Source: an uncultured beta proteobacterium (lineage in GTDB: Bacteria > Pseudomonadota > Gammaproteobacteria > Burkholderiales > Burkholderiaceae_C). From it: a stretch of 6,099 bases of DNA. The position numbers were made by a program, and so were the translations under genes. The stretch lies in the NCBI GenBank assembly GCA_903870955.1, contig CAIQEX010000201.1, forward strand, positions 1 through 6,099, written 5' to 3'. Numbering within the stretch: position 1 is the stretch's first letter; each line of letters begins with the position of its first letter. Below are positions 1-5,789 of the stretch, piece after piece. Under the pieces are notes generated by a model. The model ran no database searches. It was not told the DNA's origin and saw nothing but the letters and a program-made list of their open reading frames with translations.

Positions 1-714
1 AGTGTTGTTGTGTTTCAGAATAATCAGGTTTCCATAGCCGCGCAGGCCAGCACCGGCATACACCACTTTGCCATCCGCCGCTGCCACAACCGCATCACCC
101 GCGCTGCCTGTGATATCCACGCCTTTGTTTTTGCTTTCGTCAAACTCAGCAATGACCGCGCCCTTACTGGGCCAAAGCCAGGCGATATCGTCATCGGCAC
201 TGGCAGCGCTCGAGGATGGTGCCATTGCCACTTTGACCGGGGCGGACGCTGCGGCCGTTGCTGCGGAAGCTGCTGAAGCTGCAGAGGCAGGCTTCGCCGG
301 AACCGGCGCTGAAGCTGTCGCAATGGGTGTGGTGGTGACCGTTCCACTGGTCACGGGCTTGGTAACTGCGCCCGCTTCAACGACGGGAGGAAGGGTTCGC
401 AGGACTTGCCCAACTTCAATCTTGTTGGGGTTATCCAGTCCGTTCCAGCGCGAAATATCCTTGTAACTTTGACCACTTTCCAAGCCAATGCGAATCAAGG
501 TATCACCCGGCTTGACGGTATAAAAACCCGGTTTTCCGGCGTTCTCAAAGCCTGGAGCCGGTTTAACCGGTGCCACCACGACGGGCGCAGGGGATACGGC
601 AGTGCCCCGGTCTTCGACGGGCGCTCGGTTCACAGGACTCGATCCGCAACCCACCAGTGCCATTACGACACACCACGCGATCAAACCACCAGCACGATTC
701 AAGACACGGGACAT
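1..714 (-). CDS. nlpD: NlpD-type LysM/M23 lipoprotein, amidase activator (3' end outside window)
   Basis: The frame is open for 238 codons from an ATG at 714 to the left edge, so the C-terminus is missing. Residues 1-23 form a lipoprotein signal with lipobox LVGC, giving Cys23 as the likely lipidated residue. A Pro/Val-rich spacer follows, then one LysM peptidoglycan-binding domain at about 65-106 (YTVKPGDTL start, NKIEVGQVLR end). An Ala/Ser/Pro-rich linker covers about 110-175. An M23-like domain begins near Trp179 and contains KGVDI, DGKVVYAG and LRGYGNLIILKH. The HxxxD metal motif of active M23 enzymes reads N196-K-G-V-D200, so the first ligand is Asn. This matches E. coli NlpD, which stimulates the amidase AmiC at the septum rather than cutting peptidoglycan itself. 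The gene starts 22 bases after pcm, with only a weak purine-rich ribosome site (AGAAAG). In E. coli the main rpoS promoter lies inside nlpD; I could not identify one here. Confidence 0.93.
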   Translation of the reverse strand, partial: MSRVLNRAGGLIAWCVVMALVGCGSSPVNRAPVEDRGTAVSPAPVVVAPVKPAPGFENAGKPGFYTVKPGDTLIRIGLESGQSYKDISRWNGLDNPNKIEVGQVLRTLPPVVEAGAVTKPVTSGTVTTTPIATASAPVPAKPASAASAASAATAAASAPVKVAMAPSSSAASADDDIAWLWPSKGAVIAEFDESKNKGVDITGSAGDAVVAAADGKVVYAGAGLRGYGNLIILKHNNT

Positions 715-736
715 AAATACTTACTTTCTAGTTGTT

Positions 737-1510
737 CTAAGCGACACCCGATTTTAGAGGGACAAAATGCACCGCCTCCAACAGGGTCTGACGCACGCCC
801 CCCGAAGTCTTGTCAAGCACCAACAGCGCCTGCGCGCCACCCTGAGAGCCGTCCCTGACGACTGGCGCGACCAAGCGCCCTCCCACAGCCAATTGGTCGA
901 TCCAAGCCTGGGGAACCGCCTCACCGCCAGCGGCAGCAATGATGGCGGCATACGGAGCGCCCTGGGCATAGCCCACGCGACCGTCGCCGAAAAGCAGGTG
1001 CACATTGGGCAAGCGGAAATGGCGCAGGTTCTCGCGCGCCTTGTCATGGAGACCGCGCAAACGCTCGATGCTGTAGACCTCCTGCGCCAACTGACTCAGC
1101 ACGGCAGCCTGGTAGCCGCAGCCCGTGCCAATCTCCAGTACCCTCCCAAGTTTGCCGGCATTGCCGTTGCGCAACAGTTCAATCATGCGCGACACGACGC
1201 CGGGCTTTGAGATCGTTTGACCCAGCCCTATGGGCAAACTGGTGTCCTCATAGGCTTGATTTACCAGTGCGCTGTCTACAAAACGATGTCGTTCAACGTG
1301 GCCCATGGCGGCCAGAACGGCTTCGTCCCGCACGCCCTGCTTTTGCAACAACTGCACCAAGCGTTGTCGATGCGCCGCGGAATCCATCCCCAAACCTTGC
1401 GGGCGGTTCAAAACCGGGAGTCCAATCCCGGAAACCAGCTTTGCCGGTGTCGGTCTGGCACCGGTAGCCTGTGGCTCCAGACGCGCCGGAAAGGTGGGCC
1501 TTTGCTTCAT
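737..1510 (-). CDS. pcm: Protein-L-isoaspartate O-methyltransferase (Pcm)
   Basis: This cytosolic enzyme uses S-adenosylmethionine to methylate isoaspartyl residues in aged proteins and so starts their repair. The 257-residue product shows the family motifs in order: [10 protein letters not shown] (92-101, with Ser101 in the active-site loop), the SAM-binding motif [12 protein letters not shown] (124-134), the acidic post-I strand YSIER (146-150), GDGRVGY (176-181), and the C-terminal EAVHFVPL (245-252). The catalytic core aligns from about residue 43 onward with the whole E. coli protein (208 residues). The first ~42 residues are therefore an extra Pro/Arg-rich extension with no recognisable domain. 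I chose ATG 1510 because it overlaps the surE stop as ATGA, which suggests translational coupling; no good Shine-Dalgarno is visible. An internal start at Met42 would give a product of more usual size and cannot be excluded. The stop is TAG at 739-737. Confidence 0.95.
   Translation of the reverse strand: MKQRPTFPARLEPQATGARPTPAKLVSGIGLPVLNRPQGLGMDSAAHRQRLVQLLQKQGVRDEAVLAAMGHVERHRFVDSALVNQAYEDTSLPIGLGQTISKPGVVSRMIELLRNGNAGKLGRVLEIGTGCGYQAAVLSQLAQEVYSIERLRGLHDKARENLRHFRLPNVHLLFGDGRVGYAQGAPYAAIIAAAGGEAVPQAWIDQLAVGGRLVAPVVRDGSQGGAQALLVLDKTSGGVRQTLLEAVHFVPLKSGVA
1507..1510 (-). other. surE-pcm ATGA stop/start overlap
   Basis: On the minus strand the pcm ATG (1510-1508) and the surE TGA (1509-1507) share four bases. 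The region just upstream of the pcm start has no convincing Shine-Dalgarno, so pcm is probably translated by ribosomes finishing surE. The overlap also confirms that the two genes share a transcript. Confidence 0.9.
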
Positions 1511-2292
1511 TGCAACCCGGACGGCAAACTGGCGTTGAGGCGCACGGCCGTCTGCGCCCAGTAGCCCAGGTTGGCGTGGTCCGTCAGATCCACCTGCAAT
1601 GGAGTGACCGATATATGGCCGGTAGCGGTCGCATGAAAATCAGTGCCCTCGGCACCGTCCATAGCACCTCCAGCCGCACCTATCCAGTACATGGTCTCGC
1701 CACGCGGATTGGGCTGCTTGATGACGGGTTCCGCAGCATGTCGCCGGCCCAGGCGGCACAGCTTGGTGTCTTTGATATCCGGGTACGGCAGGTTAGGAAT
1801 ATTCACATTTAGCAACCAGGGTTTGGTACTGATCAACGAGTCCTGCCGCATCGCCAATACCATCTCGCGCGCCTTGCGTGCGGCGCTCTCCAGATGCAGC
1901 CAATCGCGGTGTACCTGGGAAAAGGCAATTGCCGGGATGCCAAACAGGTAGCCTTCCATTGCTGCACCCACGGTACCGGAATAGATCGTGTCGTCCCCCA
2001 TGTTGGCACCGTTGTTAATGCCAGATACAACCAGGTCGGGACGGTAATCCAGCAAACCGGTCAGCGCAATGTGAACACAGTCCGCAGGCGTGCCGTTGAC
2101 GTAGCGAAAACCATTGGCCGCTTGGTGCACGTACAAGGGAGAGTGCAAGGTCAGGGCATTGGACTTGGCACTGTTGTTTATTTCAGGCGCGATCACCTCC
2201 ACCTGAGCGATGTCCTTCAAGGCTTCATACAAGGCCACGATCCCGGGTGCCTGGAAACCATCATCGTTGCAAATTAGTATTTTCATGTTCAT
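1507..2292 (-). CDS. surE: 5'/3'-nucleotidase SurE
   Basis: SurE is a metal-dependent cytosolic phosphatase that dephosphorylates nucleoside 5'- and 3'-monophosphates and is linked to stationary-phase survival. The 261-residue product carries the diagnostic NDDG near the N-terminus (Asp10 and Asp11, metal ligands by homology), Ser41 in the [11 protein letters not shown] loop, GTPADCVH (67-74), and [25 protein letters not shown] (90-114), where Asn93 corresponds to the fourth metal ligand. C-terminal features such as [10 protein letters not shown] and GTDFHAT also match the family. The length is close to the E. coli protein (253). The frame is open upstream to 2397, but the extension has no family similarity. 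GGAGAA at 2304-2299 sits eight bases before ATG 2292 (MNMKIL), which favours that start over ATG 2286. It is the first gene of the minus-strand cluster, and its stop overlaps the pcm start. Confidence 0.96.
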   Translation of the reverse strand: MNMKILICNDDGFQAPGIVALYEALKDIAQVEVIAPEINNSAKSNALTLHSPLYVHQAANGFRYVNGTPADCVHIALTGLLDYRPDLVVSGINNGANMGDDTIYSGTVGAAMEGYLFGIPAIAFSQVHRDWLHLESAARKAREMVLAMRQDSLISTKPWLLNVNIPNLPYPDIKDTKLCRLGRRHAAEPVIKQPNPRGETMYWIGAAGGAMDGAEGTDFHATATGHISVTPLQVDLTDHANLGYWAQTAVRLNASLPSGLQ

Positions 2293-2298
2293 CGGTAG

Positions 2299-2304
2299 TT
2301 CTCC
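2299..2304 (-). promoter_or_regulatory. Ribosome binding site of surE
   Basis: The minus strand reads GGAGAA, with eight bases between GGAG and ATG 2292. The spacing to the alternative ATG 2286 would be 14 bases, so this site decides the start in favour of MNMKIL. Confidence 0.75.
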
Positions 2305-2402
2305 GGGATTGTAGGTGGCGGGCAATGTCCTGGAACCGCAAGCCATTTTTGAAAACACGAATAGGAAGTGGCCTGGGCAACCTATCATTGCGCTCAATTT
2401 TC

Positions 2403-2407
2403 AGGAG
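2403..2407 (+). promoter_or_regulatory. Ribosome binding site of the quinone oxidoreductase gene
   Basis: AGGAG lies six bases before ATG 2414. It supports that start over the in-frame ATG at 2315, whose extra 33 codons run through the divergent spacer and show no family similarity. Confidence 0.85.
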
Positions 2408-2413
2408 ATAGAG

Positions 2414-3391
2414 ATGCACGCATGGCTTTGCAGCGACCCCGTCGGATACGAAGAACTGGTTTGGTCAGAACTACCCGCGCTGACACCAGGTGCAGGTGAA
2501 GTACGCATTGAAATCAAAGCCGCCAGCCTGAACTTTCCTGACATTCTTATCGTGCAGAACAAGTACCAGATGAAGCCGCCTCTTCCCTTTGTCCCCGGCT
2601 CGGAATTCGCAGGAGTGGTCAGCGCCGTCGGTGCGGGTGTCAGTCACCTGAAACTGGGTCAGCGAGTAGCCTGTCTAAGCGGCACCGGTGGCTTTGCCAC
2701 GCATACGTTGGCACCTGCTGCGTTATGCCTGACGCTACCCGATGCTTTTCCCTTTGCGGATGCGGCAGCCTTCATCATGACCTACGCCACGTCCCACCAT
2801 GCATTGCGCGACCGTGCGCAACTGAAAGCGGGAGAAACGTTGCTGGTGATGGGCGCTGCGGGTGGCGTTGGAACTGCCGCCATACAGATCGGCAAGGCGC
2901 TGGGGGCCCGCGTCATTGCCGCAGCCTCTAACGCAGAAAAATGCGCGCTGTGTTCTACGCTGGGAGCCGACGCGACGATCGACTACAGCAAAGAGGATCT
3001 GCGTCAGGCCCTGAAATCATTGACATCCGGGATAGGCCCGGACGTAGTCTATGACCCGGTCGGTGGGGACCTCACCGAGGCCGCTTTTCGATCCATCGCA
3101 TGGCGTGGACGCTATCTGGTCATCGGCTTTGCGGCTGGCTCGATTCCGGCCTTGCCGCTAAACCTGGCGTTGCTCAAAGGTGCGTCCATCGTGGGCGTAT
3201 TCTGGGGCGATTTCGCCAAGCGAGAACCCGAAGCCAATGCGCTCATGTTGCAAGAATTGATTGGATGGCACGCCGCATGCAAGATCAAACCTGTAATCCA
3301 CAGCACCTTTCCCATGGCCGAACTCAAGACGGCTTACAACGTCATGAAAGGCCGGGGAGTGATGGGTAAATTGGTCATGCTCAATGCATGA
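2414..3391 (+). CDS. NADPH:quinone oxidoreductase-like protein, zinc-independent MDR superfamily
   Basis: The 325-residue product has the two-domain layout of medium-chain dehydrogenase/reductases of the QOR type (COG0604). The N-terminal catalytic fold includes AASLNFPDILIVQNKYQ (37-52) and LPFVPGSEFAGVVSAVG (57-73). The Rossmann domain shows LLVMGAAGGVGTAAIQIGKALGA (143-165), with the GAAGGVG nucleotide loop at 147-153, followed by GADATIDY (185-191) and DVVYDPVGG (210-218). The cysteine cluster that binds structural zinc in alcohol dehydrogenases is absent. It is therefore expected to be a soluble NAD(P)H-dependent reductase of quinones or other alpha,beta-unsaturated carbonyls; the true substrate cannot be read from sequence. 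An acyl-CoA or enoyl reductase role is possible for this superfamily. It diverges from surE and is separated by 86 bases from the cytochrome gene, so whether they are co-transcribed is open. Confidence 0.92.
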   Translation: MHAWLCSDPVGYEELVWSELPALTPGAGEVRIEIKAASLNFPDILIVQNKYQMKPPLPFVPGSEFAGVVSAVGAGVSHLKLGQRVACLSGTGGFATHTLAPAALCLTLPDAFPFADAAAFIMTYATSHHALRDRAQLKAGETLLVMGAAGGVGTAAIQIGKALGARVIAAASNAEKCALCSTLGADATIDYSKEDLRQALKSLTSGIGPDVVYDPVGGDLTEAAFRSIAWRGRYLVIGFAAGSIPALPLNLALLKGASIVGVFWGDFAKREPEANALMLQELIGWHAACKIKPVIHSTFPMAELKTAYNVMKGRGVMGKLVMLNA

Positions 3392-3414
3392 CATGCCAAC
3401 TTATCATTCAAAAA

Positions 3415-3454
3415 ATTGCTACCTAGTCAACAATCTAGCGCAAATATTAGCAAT
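3415..3454. repeat. Spaced inverted repeat in the gap before the cytochrome b561 gene
   Basis: ATTGCTA at 3415-3421 and TAGCAAT at 3448-3454 are perfect inverted copies of seven bases with 26 bases between them. Inside are two CTAG tetramers (in CCTAG and CTAGCG). The gap 3392-3477 is visibly AT-richer than the coding DNA on either side. There is no U-tract after the right arm, so it is not a standard rho-independent terminator. It may be an operator, a weak stem that ends oxidoreductase transcripts, or a decayed copy of a dispersed intergenic repeat. The promoter of the following operon is probably in this gap, but no convincing -35/-10 pair was found. Confidence 0.45.
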
Positions 3455-3477
3455 GAACTGCGGCCTAAACTTGCCGC

Positions 3478-4038
3478 ATGAAATCAGAACTTAACGCAAA
3501 CAATCGTTACAACAATATATCAATTATTCTGCATTGGATATTGGGTGCAGCATTAGTTGCTATCTTTATCTTCGGCAACTACATGGCCGATTTACCCTTT
3601 TCTCCGCAGCGACTGAAGCTTTTCAACTGGCATAAGTGGGCCGGTATCATGATTCTGTTTCTGTCGCTTTTGCGCTTGCTCTGGCGCTTGACGCATCCTG
3701 CGCCGGCATTGCCTGCCAAGTTCGAACTCACCATGCCGACCTGGCAACTTAAAGCCCACAAGATCACGCATATTGCGCTGTACGCGATGTTCTTTGTCGT
3801 GCCCTTGACGGGTTGGGCCTACACATCGGCAGCCGGTTTTCCCGTCGTGTTGTTCGGCCTATTCCCCCTGCCAGACCTGATAGGCGCAGACAAGGCCCTC
3901 GCAACATTGATCAAGCCCTGGCATGAAATCAGTGCTTTTACATTAGCCGGTTTGGTAGTTTTGCACATCTTGGCGGCCTTGAAGCACCACTTTATTGACC
4001 GCGATGGCTTATTGCAACGCATGTCCTTTCGCACCTAA
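3478..4038 (+). CDS. Cytochrome b561 family membrane protein (YceJ/CybB-like)
   Basis: The 186-residue product is a four-helix inner-membrane di-heme b cytochrome (COG3038). Hydrophobic segments lie at about 15-34, 52-70, 95-115 and 150-169. Four conserved histidines in the family pattern are visible: His19 (ILHW), His52 (NWHKW), His149 (PWHEI) and His163 (VLHIL). The 33-residue and 14-residue spacings are as in E. coli CybB, and these residues should ligate the two hemes. Members pass electrons between quinones and other carriers. In E. coli yceJ, a homologue, sits directly before yceI, the same arrangement as here, so YceJ-like is the better label. ATG 3478 is used because the N-terminus (short polar stretch, then NISIILHW) matches the family; its ribosome site is weak. 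The stop is 28 bases before the first yceI-type gene. Confidence 0.94.
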   Translation: MKSELNANNRYNNISIILHWILGAALVAIFIFGNYMADLPFSPQRLKLFNWHKWAGIMILFLSLLRLLWRLTHPAPALPAKFELTMPTWQLKAHKITHIALYAMFFVVPLTGWAYTSAAGFPVVLFGLFPLPDLIGADKALATLIKPWHEISAFTLAGLVVLHILAALKHHFIDRDGLLQRMSFRT

Positions 4039-4066
4039 GCGACACCCACCACCCCCAGAAAACACC

Positions 4067-4642
4067 ATGAAGATCCTGACTACCACGTCCCTGCTAGCCT
4101 TTTCCGTTGTTGCTTTGAGCTACTGCGGAAGTGCCCTCGCCGAACAAAAATTGATACCCGCTCAAAGCGAAATCAGCTTTGTTACCAAACAAATGGGGGT
4201 GCCACTGGAGGGCCACTTCAAAAAGTTTGACGCGCAAATTTCTTTTGACACGGCCAAACCCGATGCAGCAAAAATCGCTTTCACTGTCGACAGTGGCAGC
4301 GCAACACTGGGTGCACCTGAATCCGATGCCGAATTGCCAAAGGCGGCCTGGTTCAATGTAGCGAAGTTCCCGCAAGCAAGCTTTCAATCTTCCACAGTGA
4401 AGGCCCTGGGCGGAGGCAAATACCAAATCAGCGGCAAATTGACCATCAAGGGCAATGTCAAAGACATTGACGTACCGGTCGCACTGTCCCAAGCCAATGG
4501 AGTCACAACGGCCTCAGGACAGTTTGCGCTCAAGCGCCTGAACTACAAGATTGGCGAAGGCGAATGGGCCGACACCTCTATGGTGGCCGACGACGTCCAA
4601 GTCAAGTTCAAGCTCGCCATTGGCGGCATGGGCAAGCTCTAA
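4067..4642 (+). CDS. YceI family periplasmic protein, first copy
   Basis: The 191-residue product begins with a Sec signal peptide (MKILTTTSLLAFSVVALSYC...) with probable cleavage after ALA at residue 25. The Cys at residue 20 is preceded by Tyr, which does not fit a lipobox. The mature part has the YceI lipocalin-like beta-barrel pattern: LIPAQSEISFVTKQMGVPLEGHF, a central ELPKAAWFNVAKFPQASF segment, and GKLTIKGNVKDIDVPV. Structurally known YceI proteins bind polyisoprenoid chains or quinones in the barrel; that role is inferred here. ATG 4067 was chosen over the in-frame ATG 3995, which would overlap the cytochrome gene and put 24 polar residues before the signal peptide. The 28-base gap before it is C-rich with only AGAAAA as a weak ribosome site, so coupling to the cytochrome gene is likely. 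It differs considerably from the next copy and lacks that copy's cysteine pair. Confidence 0.92.
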   Translation: MKILTTTSLLAFSVVALSYCGSALAEQKLIPAQSEISFVTKQMGVPLEGHFKKFDAQISFDTAKPDAAKIAFTVDSGSATLGAPESDAELPKAAWFNVAKFPQASFQSSTVKALGGGKYQISGKLTIKGNVKDIDVPVALSQANGVTTASGQFALKRLNYKIGEGEWADTSMVADDVQVKFKLAIGGMGKL

Positions 4643-4676
4643 ATTGAATCTCGATCACCTTTAACCTCAACCCACT

Positions 4677-4680
4677 GGAG
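4677..4680 (+). promoter_or_regulatory. Ribosome binding site of the second yceI gene
   Basis: GGAG lies nine bases before ATG 4690 and is the strongest ribosome site in this operon. It suggests that the second copy may be translated independently of, and more strongly than, the first. Confidence 0.7.
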
Positions 4681-4689
4681 AATTTTTAC

Positions 4690-5265
4690 ATGAAGAAGAC
4701 CATTCTGGCCGTCGCGGCAGCAGCAGCATTGTTTGCCAGCGTTGCACACGCCGAAAACGCCACCTATGCCTTCGACCCGGCGCACACCTATGTGACCTTC
4801 GAAATCGGCCACTTCGGCACGTCCACAAATCGTGGCCGTTTCGACAAAAAAGAAGGCACGGCCCAATTGGACAAAACTTCCAAGACCGGCAAGGTAGATG
4901 TGACCATTGACACGACATCCGTCAACACCGGCTTTGACGCGTTCAATAAACACCTGCAAAGCGCAGATCTCTTTGATGCGGCCAAGTTTCCTACAATCAA
5001 GTTTGTGGGTGACAAGTTCACTTTTAACGGCGACAAAGTCACCCAAATCGCGGGCAACCTGACCCTGCTCGGCAAGACACAACCCGTTACGCTCAAGGCA
5101 GACCAATTCAACTGCTACGTGAACCCAATGATGAAGCGCGAAGTCTGTGGCGGCGATTTTGAAACCACCATCGATCGCACCGCTTTCGGCATGGCCTACG
5201 GAATCGACTGGGGCTTCCCAAAAGATGTAAAGCTGGTCATTCAGGTTGAAGCTATCAAACAATAA
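4690..5265 (+). CDS. yceI: YceI family periplasmic protein, second copy
   Basis: The 191-residue product, the same length as E. coli YceI, has a clear Sec signal peptide with cleavage after AHA at residue 21. The mature protein is a textbook YceI barrel: ATYAFDPAHTYVTFEIGHFGTS (24-45), GRFDKKEGTAQLD (49-61), the signature DAFNKHLQSADLFDAAKFPTIKF (83-105), GNLTLLGKTQPVTL (122-135), and a C-terminal DVKLVIQVEAI. Two cysteines, Cys142 and Cys153 (NCY...REVCGGDF), lie where many YceI proteins of this subgroup have a pair, and may form a disulfide in the periplasm. By homology it binds an isoprenoid such as ubiquinone; its physiological job is not well established in any species. It follows the first copy by 47 bases and is closed by a strong terminator, so it is the last gene of the operon. 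Confidence 0.95.
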   Translation: MKKTILAVAAAAALFASVAHAENATYAFDPAHTYVTFEIGHFGTSTNRGRFDKKEGTAQLDKTSKTGKVDVTIDTTSVNTGFDAFNKHLQSADLFDAAKFPTIKFVGDKFTFNGDKVTQIAGNLTLLGKTQPVTLKADQFNCYVNPMMKREVCGGDFETTIDRTAFGMAYGIDWGFPKDVKLVIQVEAIKQ

Positions 5266-5283
5266 ACAGATTAGCTAGCTCGG

Positions 5284-5317
5284 AAGCCCCGCCTTTTCAA
5301 ACTGGCGGGGCTTTTTT
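5284..5317 (+). terminator. Rho-independent terminator after the yceI operon
   Basis: AAGCCCCGCC (5284-5293) pairs perfectly with GGCGGGGCTT (5304-5313) around a ten-base loop, and the right arm leads into TTTTTT (5312-5317) then ATT. The stem is GC-rich and starts 18 bases after the second yceI stop codon. There is no matching A-tract on the left, so it acts mainly on plus-strand transcripts. Confidence 0.93.
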
Positions 5318-5346
5318 ATTGGCGTCGAGGCAAGGTAAACTGCGGC

Positions 5347-5745
5347 ATGGCAACGAAGAGCTCCTCGACGAGACTGCTATCCAGATTTGCGCAGCTTTTT
5401 CGCGACTCAGAGGCAGGAGATGACGCCGATTCCAGGCAGTCAGAAATACCTGTTGCCGAAGCATCCGTGGAGCCCTCGCTAAAAGAACGTTTGGCACGCA
5501 AGCGGCGAAATGACCTGATAAAGGCCAAAGAACTCAACCAATTGCGCACCATTCTTCAGCAAGGACGGGGCATCAAGCGCCCGGAATTCGCAGACTTGGC
5601 CGGTTCATCGTCACTGGTGCGGACGAGTGGAATGGGAACGCTCGAACGCCACTCAATCCTCGACAAAATCGATGGTGCCGAAGCACACCTGGAAAATTGG
5701 TGGGGCACCACCACCATGCCAGCCCCGGTAGCAACGCCCCCCTGA
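5347..5745 (+). CDS. Hypothetical protein with a charged helical segment
   Basis: I do not recognise a named family. The 132-residue product has no signal peptide or membrane segment. Residues 1-44 are Ser/Asp/Glu-rich and probably flexible. Residues 45-73 (LKERLARKRRNDLIKAKELN...) are strongly basic and look like a long amphipathic helix. A second short helix-like stretch (ILDKIDGAEAHLENWWG, 104-120) ends in a Trp pair, followed by a Pro-rich tail. This pattern resembles small uncharacterised cytosolic proteins I recall from Comamonadaceae, but that is memory, not a search. ATG 5347 is preceded by GAGG (5327-5330) and AAGG (5332-5335); the second, 11 bases away, is the more usable. Because a terminator lies just upstream, the gene needs its own promoter, and none is obvious in the roughly 30 bases available. 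The next reading frame begins about 44 bases after its stop. Confidence 0.75.
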   Translation: MATKSSSTRLLSRFAQLFRDSEAGDDADSRQSEIPVAEASVEPSLKERLARKRRNDLIKAKELNQLRTILQQGRGIKRPEFADLAGSSSLVRTSGMGTLERHSILDKIDGAEAHLENWWGTTTMPAPVATPP

Positions 5746-5789
5746 ATCACCGGCCGACTAGTGAGTCCCAACCGAAACACGCGCCTTCA

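Larger units (their letters stand above)
2293..2413. promoter_or_regulatory. Divergent intergenic region between surE and the oxidoreductase gene
   Basis: These 121 bases must hold the promoters of the two diverging units. On the plus strand TATCAT (2383-2388) is a fair -10 candidate 25 bases before the ATG, but no good -35 lies 16-18 bases upstream of it. On the minus strand TTGCCC (2380-2375), 17 bases, then TGTTTT is a poor sigma-70 match. I see no clear operator palindrome. The region is assigned by position; the individual promoter elements are not supported. Confidence 0.5.

Noticed and set aside
68..466. Plus-strand Ala-rich open frame opposite nlpD
   Set aside because: It arises from the reverse complement of the Ala/Ser-coding linker. 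The minus-strand frame has lipobox, LysM and M23 features.
2316..2321. Minus-strand TACAAT as a surE -10 box
   Set aside because: Transcription would start inside the ribosome binding site, leaving almost no leader, and no -35 lies at suitable spacing.
2293..2397. N-terminal extension of SurE to ATG 2397
   Set aside because: The added 35 residues lack family similarity, and the GGAGAA ribosome site points to ATG 2292.
2315..2413. N-terminal extension of the oxidoreductase to ATG 2315
   Set aside because: AGGAG is placed six bases before ATG 2414, and the MDR fold begins right at that start (MHAWLC...).
4094..4492. 132-codon minus-strand open frame opposite the first yceI gene
   Set aside because: Shadow of the sense gene; Cys/Gly-rich translation without recognisable features and no ribosome site.
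4639..5262. 207-codon minus-strand open frame lying opposite the second yceI gene
   Set aside because: It mirrors almost exactly a well-supported YceI gene. Its translation has no signal or domain, and the openness follows from the codon bias of the real strand.
5336..5341. TAAACT as a -10 box for the hypothetical gene
   Set aside because: It would place the transcript start at the ATG itself, and no -35 lies 16-18 bases upstream; the nearby TTGGCG is only 11 bases away.
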